A stretch of DNA of 64,000 nt from an uncultured Clostridia bacterium (GCA_944384255.1 CALWSS010000033.1:23847-87846); one strand, 5' to 3'. Shown: positions 40,520 through 50,022, numbered from the stretch's first letter. A program made the numbers and translations. The notes: generated by a model from the sequence alone, not told the origin.

Positions 40520-41629
40520 ATGGAAAAATCAAAAGTTTATTTTACTGATATGAGAGTAAAAATGGGTAACAACCTTTTACAGAAACTGGAAAAATTAATT
40601 AAAGAAGCCGGTATAGGCAACATTGATTTTAACAAAAAATTTGTAGCAATTAAACTTAATTTCGGTGAGCCGGGAAATATGTCTTATATAAGACCTAATT
40701 ATGCTAAAACAGTTGCAGATGTAGTGCGTTCTTTAGGCGGTGAACCATTCCTTACAGACTGTAATACTCTTTATGTAGGAAGAAGAAAACAGGCCCTTGA
40801 GCACATAAGTGCAGCTTATGAAAACGGCTTTACACCTATGACAACAGGCTGCCATGTAATAATTGCCGACGGACTTAAAGGCACAGATGAAACAATAGTG
40901 CCAATTGACGGAGAACTTGTAAAAGAAGCTAAAATAGGTGCAGCAATTATGGATGCCGATATATTTATATCACTTAACCACTTTAAAGGCCATGAGCAGG
41001 CAGGTTTTGGCGGTGCAATTAAAAATATAGGTATGGGCTGCGGAAGCAGAGCCGGAAAAATGGAAATGCACAGTGACGGAAAACCAACAGTTTCAAAAAG
41101 AAAATGTGTTGACTGCAAAGTTTGTTCAAAAATATGTGCTCATGGTGCTATAAATTACGACAGCGGAAAAGCTGAAATTGACCTTAATAAATGTGTTGGC
41201 TGTGGCAGATGTATAGGTGTATGTGCATTTAACGCTATTAAACCTACATACGATGCTTCTGTTGAGTCATTTAACAAAAAAATGGCTGAATATGCATGGG
41301 CAGTGGTTAAGGATAAACCTGCTTTCCACATAAGCCTTGTTATGGATGTTTCACCTTTCTGTGACTGTCATGCAGAAAACGATTTAGCACTTATACCTAA
41401 TGTAGGTATGTTTGCATCATTTGACCCAGTAGCTCTTGACAAGGCTTGTGCAGATATGGCAAACAAACAGCCTGTTATGCACGGATGTGCTATTGATAAT
41501 GGCAGCTGTGACTGTGGACACGACCATTTTGCAGCTATGCACCCTACAACAGACTGGTTAGGCTGTCTTGAGCATGCTCAGAAAATAGGCATGGGTTCCC
41601 TTGATTATGAACTTATTGAGGTAAAATAA
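40520..41629 (+). CDS. DUF362 protein with two 4Fe-4S clusters
   Basis: A 369-residue protein: a DUF362 domain (residues about 5-185, with KLNFGEPGNMSYIRP and SLNHFKGHEQAGFGGAIKNI) followed by a bacterial ferredoxin module, CVDCKVCSKICAHGAI and CVGCGRCIGVCAFNAI (about 195-240), and a Cys/His-rich C-terminal part (CDCHAEN, CAIDNGSCDCGHDH). Such proteins are common in anaerobes and predicted to take part in electron transfer, but no reaction is established. AAGGAG precedes the ATG by about 9 nt. It is monocistronic. Confidence 0.9.
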   Translation: MEKSKVYFTDMRVKMGNNLLQKLEKLIKEAGIGNIDFNKKFVAIKLNFGEPGNMSYIRPNYAKTVADVVRSLGGEPFLTDCNTLYVGRRKQALEHISAAYENGFTPMTTGCHVIIADGLKGTDETIVPIDGELVKEAKIGAAIMDADIFISLNHFKGHEQAGFGGAIKNIGMGCGSRAGKMEMHSDGKPTVSKRKCVDCKVCSKICAHGAINYDSGKAEIDLNKCVGCGRCIGVCAFNAIKPTYDASVESFNKKMAEYAWAVVKDKPAFHISLVMDVSPFCDCHAENDLALIPNVGMFASFDPVALDKACADMANKQPVMHGCAIDNGSCDCGHDHFAAMHPTTDWLGCLEHAQKIGMGSLDYELIEVK

Positions 41630-41680
41630 AAAAATTATTTGTTTGATGAATAAAAGAGAATAATTTGACATATTAAAATT

Positions 41681-41710
41681 AATGCCGGATACATAATTCG
41701 GCATTTTTTT
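41681..41710 (+). terminator. Terminator of DUF362 gene
   Basis: AATGCCG (41681-41687) pairs with CGGCATT (41699-41705), followed by T-run to 41710. Confidence 0.88.
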
Positions 41711-41749
41711 AATGCCTGTTTATGTATAATCTCATTAGGTGAGTGAAGT

Positions 41750-42616
41750 ATGACAGTGTATTTGGATGTTTGTTTTTTGATTAATTTTGTTATGGATTTT
41801 GTTGTGTTTTTCATAACAGGTGTAATATCAAAAAGCAGAGCTTCTTTAAAAAGAATAACTATTGTATGTCTTGCCGAATCCGGAATATATTGTTTTCTGG
41901 CACTAAGCGGCATTATTTTTGGTTTTTCTGGATTGGTTATTGCTGTTTTATCCAACTTAGCGGCACTTTATACTGCTTTTAAGCCTGTTTCGATACGTCG
42001 GTTTTTAGAGCAGGCATTAATTATGATAATAACGGCATTTACTCTTTGCGGTCTTTCAATTTGGTTAATGTGTTTTTCAAATATACCGCAGGCTTTAAAA
42101 GCGTATTTCGGCATGGGATACGGTAAATATACGGTTTTCGTGCTAATAGTTACAGCTGTTATTTCTTATGGCTTTATTAAGTTTTTCAGAAGGTGGATAG
42201 ATGTTTTTTATGCCCAAAGAGCTAAGTTCTGCCGGATTAAAGTTTATTACAAAGATTCGGTCTGTGAGCTGACAGCACTTATTGACAGTGGAAATTTTTT
42301 AAAGGCAAAAGACAACAGAGCCCTTATTGTGGCAGAAACGGGAGCTGTATGCTCTATGTTTAAAGAAAATTTCGGAGATTTTATAAAAGGCAATACTGAA
42401 AGCTTATACGAAATTAATTATACGGCTCTTGGAAATACAAAAGGCCTGCTTAAAGTTATAAGGCCCAATAAAACCGAGTACATATTTGACGGAAAAACAA
42501 GTGTATTTTATAACAGCGATTTAGCTTTATATAACGGAATTTTATCTCCAAAAGGAGGATACAAAGCCATTATATCAGGTGAAGACTACAATAGAATAAG
42601 GGGGCTGGTAAAATGA
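41750..42616 (+). CDS. spoIIGA: Sigma-E processing peptidase SpoIIGA
   Basis: A 288-residue membrane-bound aspartic protease that cuts pro-sigma-E at the sporulation septum. Five N-terminal membrane helices (about 1-145) precede the protease-like domain, whose active-site motif is LIDSGNFL with Asp179. A TATAAT (41725-41730) and AGGTGAG lie just upstream; a possible Spo0A half-box (TTTGACA, complement TGTCAAA, 41664-41670) is further up. It overlaps sigE by 4 nt, the classical pairing of protease and substrate. Confidence 0.93.
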   Translation: MTVYLDVCFLINFVMDFVVFFITGVISKSRASLKRITIVCLAESGIYCFLALSGIIFGFSGLVIAVLSNLAALYTAFKPVSIRRFLEQALIMIITAFTLCGLSIWLMCFSNIPQALKAYFGMGYGKYTVFVLIVTAVISYGFIKFFRRWIDVFYAQRAKFCRIKVYYKDSVCELTALIDSGNFLKAKDNRALIVAETGAVCSMFKENFGDFIKGNTESLYEINYTALGNTKGLLKVIRPNKTEYIFDGKTSVFYNSDLALYNGILSPKGGYKAIISGEDYNRIRGLVK

Positions 42617-43344
42617 ACCTGCTGTATTTTTATTTTTTATTTAAGTACAATTTGGAAACTTTAAGACTTAAATTGGCTCGAAGGCCACAGGAGATTTATT
42701 ACATAGGCGGAAGCGATATTTTCCCTCCGCCTTTGGAAGCCGAAGAAGAAGAAGCTATACTTAAAATGCTTGGAACAGATGAGGAAGAAAGGGCAAAGGC
42801 CATATTAATTGAAAGAAATTTAAGGCTTGTGGTTTATATAGCCAGAAAATTTGAAAACACTGGTATTAATGTGGAAGACTTAATCTCAATAGGCACTATA
42901 GGCCTTATTAAGGCTATAAACACATTTAAAACAGAAAAGAAAATTAAGCTTGCAACATACGCTTCAAGATGTATTGAAAACGAGATTTTAATGTATTTAC
43001 GCCGTAATTCAAAAACAAAAACAGAAGTTTCCATTGATGAGCCTTTAAATGTTGACTGGGAAGGAAATGAGCTTTTATTAAGCGATATTTTAGGTACTGA
43101 CTCTGATATAATATGCCGTGGCATTGAGGATGAGGTTGATAAAAGTCTGCTGAAAAAAGCCATATCACACCTTAGCAGCAGAGAAAAAAAGATTGTAAGC
43201 TTACGGTTTGGCATAAGCTCAGACGGTGAGGAAAAAACACAAAAAGAAGTAGCTGACCTTTTAGGTATATCACAGTCTTATATTTCAAGACTTGAAAAAC
43301 GAATTATAAACAGACTTAAAAAAGAAATGATGAAATTTACATAA
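42613..43344 (+). CDS. sigE: Sporulation mother-cell sigma factor (pro-sigma-E)
   Basis: A 243-residue sigma-70 family factor. The N-terminal pro-sequence ([20 protein letters not shown]) is followed by the processing region EIYYIGGSD and then PPPLEAEEE; region 2 has [12 protein letters not shown] and [12 protein letters not shown]; region 4 has [15 protein letters not shown]. It directs the early mother-cell programme after SpoIIGA cleavage. In most Clostridia and Bacilli sigG follows directly; here the next gene is the convergent azlD, so sigG is not adjacent on this side. Confidence 0.95.
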   Translation: MNLLYFYFLFKYNLETLRLKLARRPQEIYYIGGSDIFPPPLEAEEEEAILKMLGTDEEERAKAILIERNLRLVVYIARKFENTGINVEDLISIGTIGLIKAINTFKTEKKIKLATYASRCIENEILMYLRRNSKTKTEVSIDEPLNVDWEGNELLLSDILGTDSDIICRGIEDEVDKSLLKKAISHLSSREKKIVSLRFGISSDGEEKTQKEVADLLGISQSYISRLEKRIINRLKKEMMKFT

Positions 43345-43349
43345 TAATT

Positions 43350-43393
43350 AAACCGCGGAATTAACTGTTTTCAGCTGCTGCCGCGGTTTTTTT
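43350..43393. terminator. Terminator between sigE and azlD
   Basis: AAACCGCGG (43350-43358) pairs perfectly with CCGCGGTTT (43381-43389), loop 22 nt, T-run to 43393. Confidence 0.85.
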
Positions 43394-43403
43394 GCTGTGT
43401 TAT

Positions 43404-43730
43404 TTAAAATACAGATTGAACGAGTATCATATATAATATTGTTCCGCCTGCAATACTTAAAAGAGTGTTTTTCTTCCATAAGTGCAAAAGAGTAATAAAC
43501 AGCAATGATATAATTTCTGGAAACCCATGACTGCCTGAAACAAATGAAACATTTTTAAAACAGTATACAACAAGAAAACCTATTATGGCACTTGGCAGAA
43601 CAAGAGATAAATACCTCAAAAACTCAGGAGTCTTTTTATTAGGCGGAAAAATTATAAAAGGCAGAAAACGGGTTGTCAAAGTGCCTAAAACAACACAAAT
43701 TATAGTTATTATTTTTTCCTGAACAAGCAT
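43404..43730 (-). CDS. azlD: AzlD-family branched-chain amino acid exporter subunit
   Basis: A 108-residue membrane protein with four helices, the small subunit of the AzlCD (BrnFE) exporter for branched-chain amino acids and analogues. The [20 protein letters not shown] segment between the first two helices is the family signature. Its start lies inside azlC (22-nt overlap), so translation of the two is coupled. Export of leucine or isoleucine under peptide-rich growth is the known role of the family. Confidence 0.92.
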   Translation of the reverse strand: MLVQEKIITIICVVLGTLTTRFLPFIIFPPNKKTPEFLRYLSLVLPSAIIGFLVVYCFKNVSFVSGSHGFPEIISLLFITLLHLWKKNTLLSIAGGTILYMILVQSVF

Positions 43731-44419
43731 ATACCGTTTTCACCTCTTTTTCTGATTACATAAAAAACTGCAATTATTAAAACCATAGACGGTATTATAA
43801 ATAAATCTGCTCCAAAAATTAAAAGGCATACATATGTTGAAACGACACCTATTATTGCAGGCAAGTGGTCTTTGCTTTCGAGCCATTGGTTAAGGAATAT
43901 AACATAAAACAGACATGTTAAAACAAAGTCTATTCCTTTTGTGTTAAATGTAATAAAGCTGACAAAAACTGCACCTAATGTTGCTCCCCCTACCCAATAT
44001 ATCTGATTTAAAATTGTTACAAAAAACATAAAATCGCCTTTATCTATTCCTTCCGGAATTTTAACTGTACTGTTTATTGAAAAAGATTCGTCACACATGC
44101 CGAATATTAAGTACAGCTTTTTTATACCTGTTCCTTTAAACTTATCCAGCATTGAAATGCCGTAAAACAAATGTCTTGCATTAACAACAAGTGTAAGAAA
44201 AAAAGCATACAAAGGATTAAATGAAGATAAAAGCAGATTTACGGTTACAAACTCCATTGAACCGGCAAATATAAACATACTCATTAATATAGGATAAGCA
44301 GGAGAGAAGCCTTTGCTTGTCATTAACAGGCCATAAGAAGCACCTAAAAACAAAAATCCGGCACAGATAGGCAGTGTGTGAGGAAATGCAGCTTTAAAAG
44401 CAGCTTTTTTAATATTCAT
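43709..44419 (-). CDS. azlC: AzlC-family branched-chain amino acid exporter subunit
   Basis: A 236-residue membrane protein, the large subunit of the AzlCD exporter. Signature segments are [20 protein letters not shown] at the N-terminus, [18 protein letters not shown] and [15 protein letters not shown]. About eight helices are predicted by hydrophobicity. GGAGG precedes the ATG on the minus strand. No Lrp-type regulator (as in Bacillus azlB) is next to it. It lies downstream of the MATE gene terminator, so it should be transcribed from its own promoter. Confidence 0.93.
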   Translation of the reverse strand: MNIKKAAFKAAFPHTLPICAGFLFLGASYGLLMTSKGFSPAYPILMSMFIFAGSMEFVTVNLLLSSFNPLYAFFLTLVVNARHLFYGISMLDKFKGTGIKKLYLIFGMCDESFSINSTVKIPEGIDKGDFMFFVTILNQIYWVGGATLGAVFVSFITFNTKGIDFVLTCLFYVIFLNQWLESKDHLPAIIGVVSTYVCLLIFGADLFIIPSMVLIIAVFYVIRKRGENGICLFRKK

Positions 44420-44458
44420 ATTGTATTATTCCTCCGTATTTAGTATTAAAATAAATCT

Positions 44459-44478
44459 GACGTCTGTTGCCAGACGCC
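44459..44478 (-). terminator. Terminator of MATE gene
   Basis: On the minus strand GGCGTCTG pairs with CAGACGTC (one G-U) around a GCAA tetraloop, followed by AGATTTATTTTA. Confidence 0.7.
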
Positions 44479-44487
44479 GGAAAGTAT

Positions 44488-45885
44488 TTATTCTGATTGT
44501 TGGAATTTTGGTTTCCATTTTCCGCTTTTAAGCCGGATAATGCAAATAAGGCCTCTTATTGAAACATCAATGCCTATTGCTGTTTCTACACCTATAACAC
44601 CAAAGCCAAGAATGTTAGCAAATATGTATGCTGGAAGCAGCCTTATAATCCACATGCCGCCTAATGAAAGGAAAAGCGGAAATTTAACATCTCCTGAGCC
44701 TCGGCATATACCGCCCATAACTACTGTAAGGGAGAATAAAACTTCGGTAGCTGCCGTAATTTTAAGGGCTATATCACCAAGAGCTATTGTTTCGGCACTT
44801 GGTGTAAAAAGTGTCATTATCTGACGGGCAAATATAAATATAGGTATACACAGACAAAGAATAAATATTGTATTTACTATAAAAAGTATTTTTGCAAACT
44901 CGTCTGCCTTTTTCATATCATTGGCACCTATTGACTGGCCTATAAGTGTTGTGCCTGAAGCTGCAAAACCGTATGCAGGCAGATACATCATGCTTTCACA
45001 TTGATTAACAAGCTGATGAACTGCAAGGGCTATTGTGCCGACACTTGATATTATTCTTGTAAGCACTATCTGGCCAAAGCAAATGGTTATTCTTTCCATG
45101 GCTACAGGTATGCTTATGGAAATTACTTTAGAAATAAGTTTTTTCGAAAGTCGGTAATCGCCTTTTATTTTAAGTTTGATAGGTGTGTTAACCCTGTAGA
45201 GTGCTGTAAGAAGCAGTATTCCTGAAACAAACTGAGAAAATGCTGTAGACATGGCTGCTCCTGATACACCTAAGCCTGCACCCCAAATATTAAATGAATG
45301 TTGGCCAATAGCTATTTCACGTGCACTGTATATAAGCATAAAATTGCCAAAAATATTAATTAAGTTGGCTGCTATATTTATTCTAAGCGGTGTTTTTGTA
45401 TTTCCGGCAGCCCTTAAAACAGATGACAGCACTATTGTTAAGGATTTAAAAATGGCACCGAAGCCTATTATTGTTAAATAGCTTCTGGCACTGGAATAAA
45501 TAGCCATTTCTCCACCAAGCCATATACACAAAAAAGGTGCAATAGCCTCTACAACAAGCATTACTATTGTACCCAGTATTAAGGCAGATGTAATGGACTG
45601 CCTTACGGCTCTTTTAGCATAATGAGTATTTCTCCCTCCCAAAGAATGGGCTACAACGTACATAAAACCGGCGCTTAAAGCCGTTGAAAGACCTTCCAAA
45701 AGCCAGATTGTAGAAATATTTATTGCTACGGCTGCCGTAGCGTTAGGACCTAAAGAGCCGACCATGGCAGTATCAATAAGACTTGCCATTGAAATTAAAA
45801 ACTGCTCGACTATAGCCGGCCAAGAGAGCTTTAAAACTGTTCTGGTCGGTGTTTTCCCCAAGTTCAAAACTGTAACATCTGCCAT
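44488..45885 (-). CDS. MATE-family efflux transporter
   Basis: A 465-residue, 12-helix cation-coupled multidrug/toxin efflux protein of the NorM/DinF superfamily. The opening TPTRTVLKLSWPAIVEQFLIS and the SLIDTAMVGSLG segment, repeated in the second half around MYLPAYGFAASGTTLIGQSIG, show the internal duplication typical of MATE. GGGG lies 9 nt before ATG 45885; the ATG at 45891 is too close. Substrate unknown. The spacer to 46049 is AT-rich, with no gene. Confidence 0.93.
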   Translation of the reverse strand: MADVTVLNLGKTPTRTVLKLSWPAIVEQFLISMASLIDTAMVGSLGPNATAAVAINISTIWLLEGLSTALSAGFMYVVAHSLGGRNTHYAKRAVRQSITSALILGTIVMLVVEAIAPFLCIWLGGEMAIYSSARSYLTIIGFGAIFKSLTIVLSSVLRAAGNTKTPLRINIAANLINIFGNFMLIYSAREIAIGQHSFNIWGAGLGVSGAAMSTAFSQFVSGILLLTALYRVNTPIKLKIKGDYRLSKKLISKVISISIPVAMERITICFGQIVLTRIISSVGTIALAVHQLVNQCESMMYLPAYGFAASGTTLIGQSIGANDMKKADEFAKILFIVNTIFILCLCIPIFIFARQIMTLFTPSAETIALGDIALKITAATEVLFSLTVVMGGICRGSGDVKFPLFLSLGGMWIIRLLPAYIFANILGFGVIGVETAIGIDVSIRGLICIIRLKSGKWKPKFQQSE

Positions 45886-46049
45886 AATCATTACCCCAAT
45901 TAAATAAGCTTAATTATTATAAAAAAATTTAATATTTTAACAATAATTATAATAAATAAAGTGCTTAATAGCAATAAAACCATAAAATATATTTTGTTTT
46001 CTATTGTAAAGAATTTTTGGCTGTGTTAAAATTTTCGGGGTGGTTTAAA

Positions 46050-46825
46050 ATGGTACAGACAGGAACAAATAAAATTTCAAAGCAAATAAAAGCTTTAAAA
46101 GAAAGAAAAAACAGAGATGAAGCAGGTCTTTTTGTATCCGAAGGCTTAAGATTTGTAAACGAAATACCAAAAGATTATAAAGTGGAATATTATGCCTTTT
46201 CGGAAAACTTCTGCAAAGAAAATGATTTAGTTACATACGAAAAAAGAGCCTTATGCTATGTTTTTGATGATAAAACATTTAAAGATTTTTCTGATACAAA
46301 TAATCCACAGGGAATTATTGCCGTTTGCAAAAAAAGCGGTTTGATATTAAAAATCTTCTTAAAGAAAAAAATAACGGACTTTATATTATTGCTGAAGAGC
46401 TTAACGACCCGGGAAATCTTGGCACTATTATAAGAACGGCCGATGCCTGCGGAGCTGATGGTGTATTTTTGTCAAAGGGCAGTGTGGATTTATATAACAG
46501 CAAAGTTTTGCGTTCCACAATGGGCTCGGTTTTTCATGTGCCAGTTGTTACAGATATTGAAATTGAGCAATGTTTAGAGTTATTTAAACAAAACAAAATT
46601 ACACTTTATGCCGCTCATTTAAAAGGCATAAAAACACCTTATGAATGTGATTTAAAACAGTCTACAGCTTTTGTAATAGGCAATGAGGCAAGGGGATTAA
46701 GTGAAAAAACAGCTGAAATGTGTGACAGACTTATTAAAATTCCAATGCCGGGAAAGGCGGAAAGCCTTAATGCCTCTGTTGCAGCAGCGGTTTTGATGTA
46801 TGAAGCTGTAAGGCAAAGGCTTTAA
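46050..46825 (+). pseudogene. SpoU/TrmH-family RNA 2'-O-methyltransferase split by a frameshift
   Basis: Two frames together encode one complete SpoU-type RNA ribose methyltransferase (about 258 aa). The first frame (from ATG 46050, with GGGGTGG upstream) holds the N-terminal substrate-binding domain (KQIKALKERKNRDEAGLFVSEGLRFV to NNPQGIIAVCKK). The second, in -1 frame, holds the knot domain: LYIIAEELNDPGNLGTIIRT, FVIGNEARGLS and IPMPGKAESLNASVAAAV, motifs 1-3 of SPOUT enzymes. The shift lies at a run of seven A (46329-46335); one extra A would restore CKKKRFDIKNLL. This may be a mutation, a sequencing/assembly slip in the A-run, or transcriptional slippage. The A-run does not give a standard X-XXY-YYZ heptamer in the incoming frame. 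Confidence 0.8.
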
Positions 46826-46834
46826 AAAATGTAT

Positions 46835-46880
46835 TAAAAAAAGACGTTTTTCTTGAATTTAAAGAAAGCGTCTTTTTTGT
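46835..46880. terminator. Terminator between SpoU and acetyltransferase genes
   Basis: AAAAAAGACG (46837-46846) pairs with CGTCTTTTTT (46869-46878), with a second inner helix TTTCTT / AAGAAA. It has A- and T-runs on both flanks and suits both converging genes. Confidence 0.85.
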
Positions 46881-46901
46881 ATTATTGATTTATTTAAATT
46901 T

Positions 46902-47441
46902 TTATTCCATTTCTATTTCTTTTATTATTTTAGCCGGATTTCCTCCCACAACTACATTGCTTGGAACATCTTTGGTAACGACAGAACCTCCTGCAATAAC
47001 AGAATTATCGCCTATAGTTACACCGGGAAGAATAACAGAACTTCCGCCTATCCAAACATTATTGCCTATTGTAACAGGAATACCGTAGCCTGTTTTATTC
47101 CTTTGTTTAGAAGTTAATGAATGGCCTGATGTATAAATGGACACATTAGGTGCAATCAAACAATCATTGCCTATTCTTACTTCTGCCATGTCTAAAATAG
47201 TGCAGTTATACCCGGAATAAAAGTTGTCGCCAACATGAATGTTATATCCTAAATCACAATAGAAATTTTGCTGTACATTGATATTAGCTCCTGCACTGCC
47301 AAACAACTCCCTTATTATTTTTTCTTGTTTTTCCAAATCGTCGTAGTTGGCTCTATTAAATTCTTGAATGAGTTTAAGGGCTCTGAATGTTTTTTCTCTT
47401 AACTCAGCAGTTCATCTAACATAATTTATTACTTTATCCAT
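46902..47441 (-). pseudogene. Maa/NodL-type sugar O-acetyltransferase with in-frame TGA
   Basis: The reading frame from ATG 47441 (GGAGA 8 nt upstream) encodes MDKVINYVR, then TGA (47414-47412), then continues in frame as [19 protein letters not shown] and a full left-handed beta-helix acetyltransferase: hexapeptide repeats, SIYTSGHSL with the catalytic His, [20 protein letters not shown] and GNPAKII. Read through, it is 180 codons, close to the family length. The TGA looks like a nonsense mutation (possibly TGG to TGA) in the N-terminal Mac-type domain. A shorter product could start at TTG 47336 (144 aa), but that codon has no ribosome site. The acyl-site residues are intact. Confidence 0.75.
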
Positions 47442-47460
47442 ATTCTCATCTCCAAAATTT

Positions 47461-48606
47461 TTAATTACTCCAGTCTTTAGGCGGACGAGGGCCATAAAAC
47501 TGATAGTAATCGGTTTTAATTCTGCCGTTAAAAAGCTTTCTTTTGGCATCGGCTCGTTTGCCAAACAGTTTTTCAAAATATTCCATTGAAGTAATTACAT
47601 AAGATGACCATGTTGGATTAGTTGCCATAAGCTTTCCAAGTGTTCTGTAAAGCTCTTCAACTGTTTTAAGCTCTCCTAATCTTTCGCCATAGGGTGGATT
47701 AGTTATCATACAGCCGTAATCTCCCATTAAAGAAGCCTCTTTAAGAGGTTTTACGCTAAATTCAATACAGTCGTCAACACCGGCTTTTTCGGCATTTTCC
47801 TTTGCCAGCTCTATAGCATCAGGGTCTATATCGCTTCCGTATATTTTAAGTGGAAAGTCATAGTCAATAGCCTTGTAGGCTTCAATTTTTGCCTGTTTCC
47901 AAAGTGATTTGTCTATTCTTTCCCATTGGTCGCAGGCAAAAGAACGGTTAAGGCCGGGAGCTATGTTCCGGGCAATTAAAGCCGCTTCAATAGGTATTGT
48001 GCCAGAACCACACATTGGGTCGAAAAGTATTCTGTTCTTACGCCAGTAGCTTAAATCAATCATAGCCGCCGCAAGGTTTTCTTTTAAAGGTGCATCCATA
48101 GCATTTTGTCTGTAGCCACGTTTATGAAGGCTGTCGCCGGAAGTATCTATTGTAAGTGTTGCAATATCGTTTAGAAGTGCAACCTGAATTTTATAATCTG
48201 CACCTGTTTCGTCAAACCAGTCTACATGATATTTAAGTTTGAGTTTTTCAACAACGGCTTTTTTTACTATAGCCTGACAGTCCGGAACAGAATGAAGTGT
48301 TGATTTTACAGATTTGCCTATAACAGTAAATTTACCGTCAACAGGTATCCAGCTTCCCCAGTCAAGAGCCTTAACTGATTCAAAAAGACTGTCGAATGTA
48401 AGAGCTTTAAATTCTCCAATTTTAATAAGTATTTTACTTGGAAATCTCATCCAAATATTGGCTTTTACAATGTCGCTTTCATCACCGTCGAACTCAACAC
48501 GACCGTCGAAAGCCTTTATGTTTTCAAAACCAAGACGCTGAGCTTCACGTTTGATACATGATTCAAGACCAAATGTAGATGTTGCTATTAATCTTATATT
48601 TTTCAT
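47461..48606 (-). CDS. THUMP-domain class I RNA methyltransferase (RlmL N-domain/YpsC type)
   Basis: A 381-residue SAM-dependent RNA methyltransferase. The N-terminal ferredoxin-like and THUMP regions (about 1-160) bind RNA; the Rossmann domain has FDPMCGSGTIPIEAALIA (motif I) and MITNPPYGERLG (motif IV NPPY, for N2-guanine or N6-adenine methylation). It corresponds to the Firmicutes YpsC family, related to the m2G2445 half of E. coli RlmL; the site here is inferred. It ends just downstream of the acetyltransferase ribosome site on the same strand, so the two may be cotranscribed. Confidence 0.92.
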   Translation of the reverse strand: MKNIRLIATSTFGLESCIKREAQRLGFENIKAFDGRVEFDGDESDIVKANIWMRFPSKILIKIGEFKALTFDSLFESVKALDWGSWIPVDGKFTVIGKSVKSTLHSVPDCQAIVKKAVVEKLKLKYHVDWFDETGADYKIQVALLNDIATLTIDTSGDSLHKRGYRQNAMDAPLKENLAAAMIDLSYWRKNRILFDPMCGSGTIPIEAALIARNIAPGLNRSFACDQWERIDKSLWKQAKIEAYKAIDYDFPLKIYGSDIDPDAIELAKENAEKAGVDDCIEFSVKPLKEASLMGDYGCMITNPPYGERLGELKTVEELYRTLGKLMATNPTWSSYVITSMEYFEKLFGKRADAKRKLFNGRIKTDYYQFYGPRPPKDWSN

Positions 48607-48748
48607 TTAATCACCGTTTCTATTTATTTTGCGGACTGCAACAGTTGTTAGTATTCTACCATAAACAAAAGGCTTTGTGAATTTATATTGAAAAAATAAT
48701 AAAAAGAATGTATATTTTTATTATTAATAAATATTGAGGAGCAGTTAA

Positions 48749-49915
48749 ATGTATAAACTATTAAAAACTATTGGCAGAGCAAAAAGAGGGGAGTTTCATA
48801 CACCGCATGGTGTTATTCAGACACCTGTTTTTATGAATGTAGGAACATGTGCCGCCATTAAAGGTGCTTTATCCAGCGAAGACCTGGAAAGAATTAAATG
48901 TCAGGTTGAGCTTTCAAACACATATCATCTTCATGTTAGACCTGGTGATGAAGTAGTTAAAAAGCTTGGCGGGCTTCATAAATTTATGGTTTGGGATAAG
49001 CCTATACTTACTGATTCCGGCGGATTTCAGGTTTTTTCACTTGCTCAACTCAGAAAGATTAAAGAAGAAGGCGTTTATTTTTCTTCACACATAGACGGAA
49101 GAAAAATATTTATGGGCCCGGAAGAAAGTATGCGTATTCAGTCTAATTTGGCCAGTACAATAGCCATGGCTTTTGACGAGTGTGCTCCGGCGAAAGTCGA
49201 CAGAAGCTATGTTGAAAATTCTGTTGCAAGAACAACAAGGTGGCTCAAAAGGTGCAAAACAGAAATGGACAGGCTCAACAGCCTTGATGATACAATAAAT
49301 AAAAAGCAAATGCTTTTTGGCATTAATCAGGGTGCAATATTTGATGATATAAGAATAGAGCATGCAAAAGTTATATCCGAAATGGATTTAGACGGCTATG
49401 CCATAGGCGGCCTTGCTGTAGGTGAAAGCCACGAGGAAATGTACCATGTTATTGAGCAGACAGTGCCGTATCTTCCACAAAACAAGCCTACTTATTTAAT
49501 GGGGGTAGGCACACCTGAAAATATACTTGAAGCTGTTGAAAGAGGAATTGACTTTTTTGACTGTGTTCTTCCGGCAAGAAACGGCCGTCATGCCCATGTT
49601 TACACAAACAAAGGCAAGCTTAACCTTTTAAATGCAAGATATGAGCTTGACGACACACCTATTGATGAAGAGTGCCAGTGTCCTACATGCAGAAGATACT
49701 CTAAGGCTTATATAAGGCATTTGTTTAAGGCTAAAGAAATGCTTGCTATGAGGCTTTGTGTTATTCACAATTTGTACTTTTTCAACAATTTAATGGAAGA
49801 AATCCGTAATTCCATTGACAATGATACATTTGCTGAGTACAAAAAAATGCGCCTTGAAGGCTTTAAGATTGCCGAAAATGACAAAGTTATATACAAAAGA
49901 AACAAGACATTATGA
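48749..49915 (+). CDS. tgt: tRNA-guanine transglycosylase
   Basis: A 388-residue TIM-barrel enzyme that swaps guanine 34 of Asp/Asn/His/Tyr tRNAs for a queuosine precursor or queuine. Key motifs: DSGGFQVFSLA with the catalytic Asp, GGLAVGESHEEM, the second catalytic Asp in FDCVLPARNGRHA, and the zinc site CQCPTC with later Cys/His (RLCVIHNLYF, FKAKEMLAMRL). GAGGAG precedes the ATG. queA and the queuosine synthesis genes are not in the window, though yajC follows as in many genomes (tgt-yajC). Confidence 0.96.
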   Translation: MYKLLKTIGRAKRGEFHTPHGVIQTPVFMNVGTCAAIKGALSSEDLERIKCQVELSNTYHLHVRPGDEVVKKLGGLHKFMVWDKPILTDSGGFQVFSLAQLRKIKEEGVYFSSHIDGRKIFMGPEESMRIQSNLASTIAMAFDECAPAKVDRSYVENSVARTTRWLKRCKTEMDRLNSLDDTINKKQMLFGINQGAIFDDIRIEHAKVISEMDLDGYAIGGLAVGESHEEMYHVIEQTVPYLPQNKPTYLMGVGTPENILEAVERGIDFFDCVLPARNGRHAHVYTNKGKLNLLNARYELDDTPIDEECQCPTCRRYSKAYIRHLFKAKEMLAMRLCVIHNLYFFNNLMEEIRNSIDNDTFAEYKKMRLEGFKIAENDKVIYKRNKTL

Positions 49916-49934
49916 CAATTAAATTAATTTTTAG

Positions 49935-49963
49935 TTGACGTCAATTATTAAATTTTATATAAT
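49935..49963 (+). promoter_or_regulatory. Sigma-A promoter of yajC with palindromic -35
   Basis: TTGACG (49935-49940), 17 nt, TATAAT (49958-49963). The -35 lies in a perfect 10-bp palindrome TTGACGTCAA (49935-49944), which could be an operator. Confidence 0.6.
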
Positions 49964-50022
49964 TAGTTTATGTCTGAAAATGAATGGCATTATATTTCAT
50001 TTAATAATTGTAAAAGGAGAGT

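Noticed and set aside
46017-46049. N-terminal extension of the SpoU gene and a TTGTAA-17-TAAAAT promoter at 46004-46032
   Set aside because: The extension has no ribosome site, and the promoter would start the RNA within the Shine-Dalgarno sequence, so I did not list either.
46329-46335. Programmed -1 ribosomal frameshift at the A7 run
   Set aside because: In the incoming frame the site reads C-AAA-AAA, not A-AAA-AAA/G, and I see no clear stimulatory stem; slippage or error is more likely.
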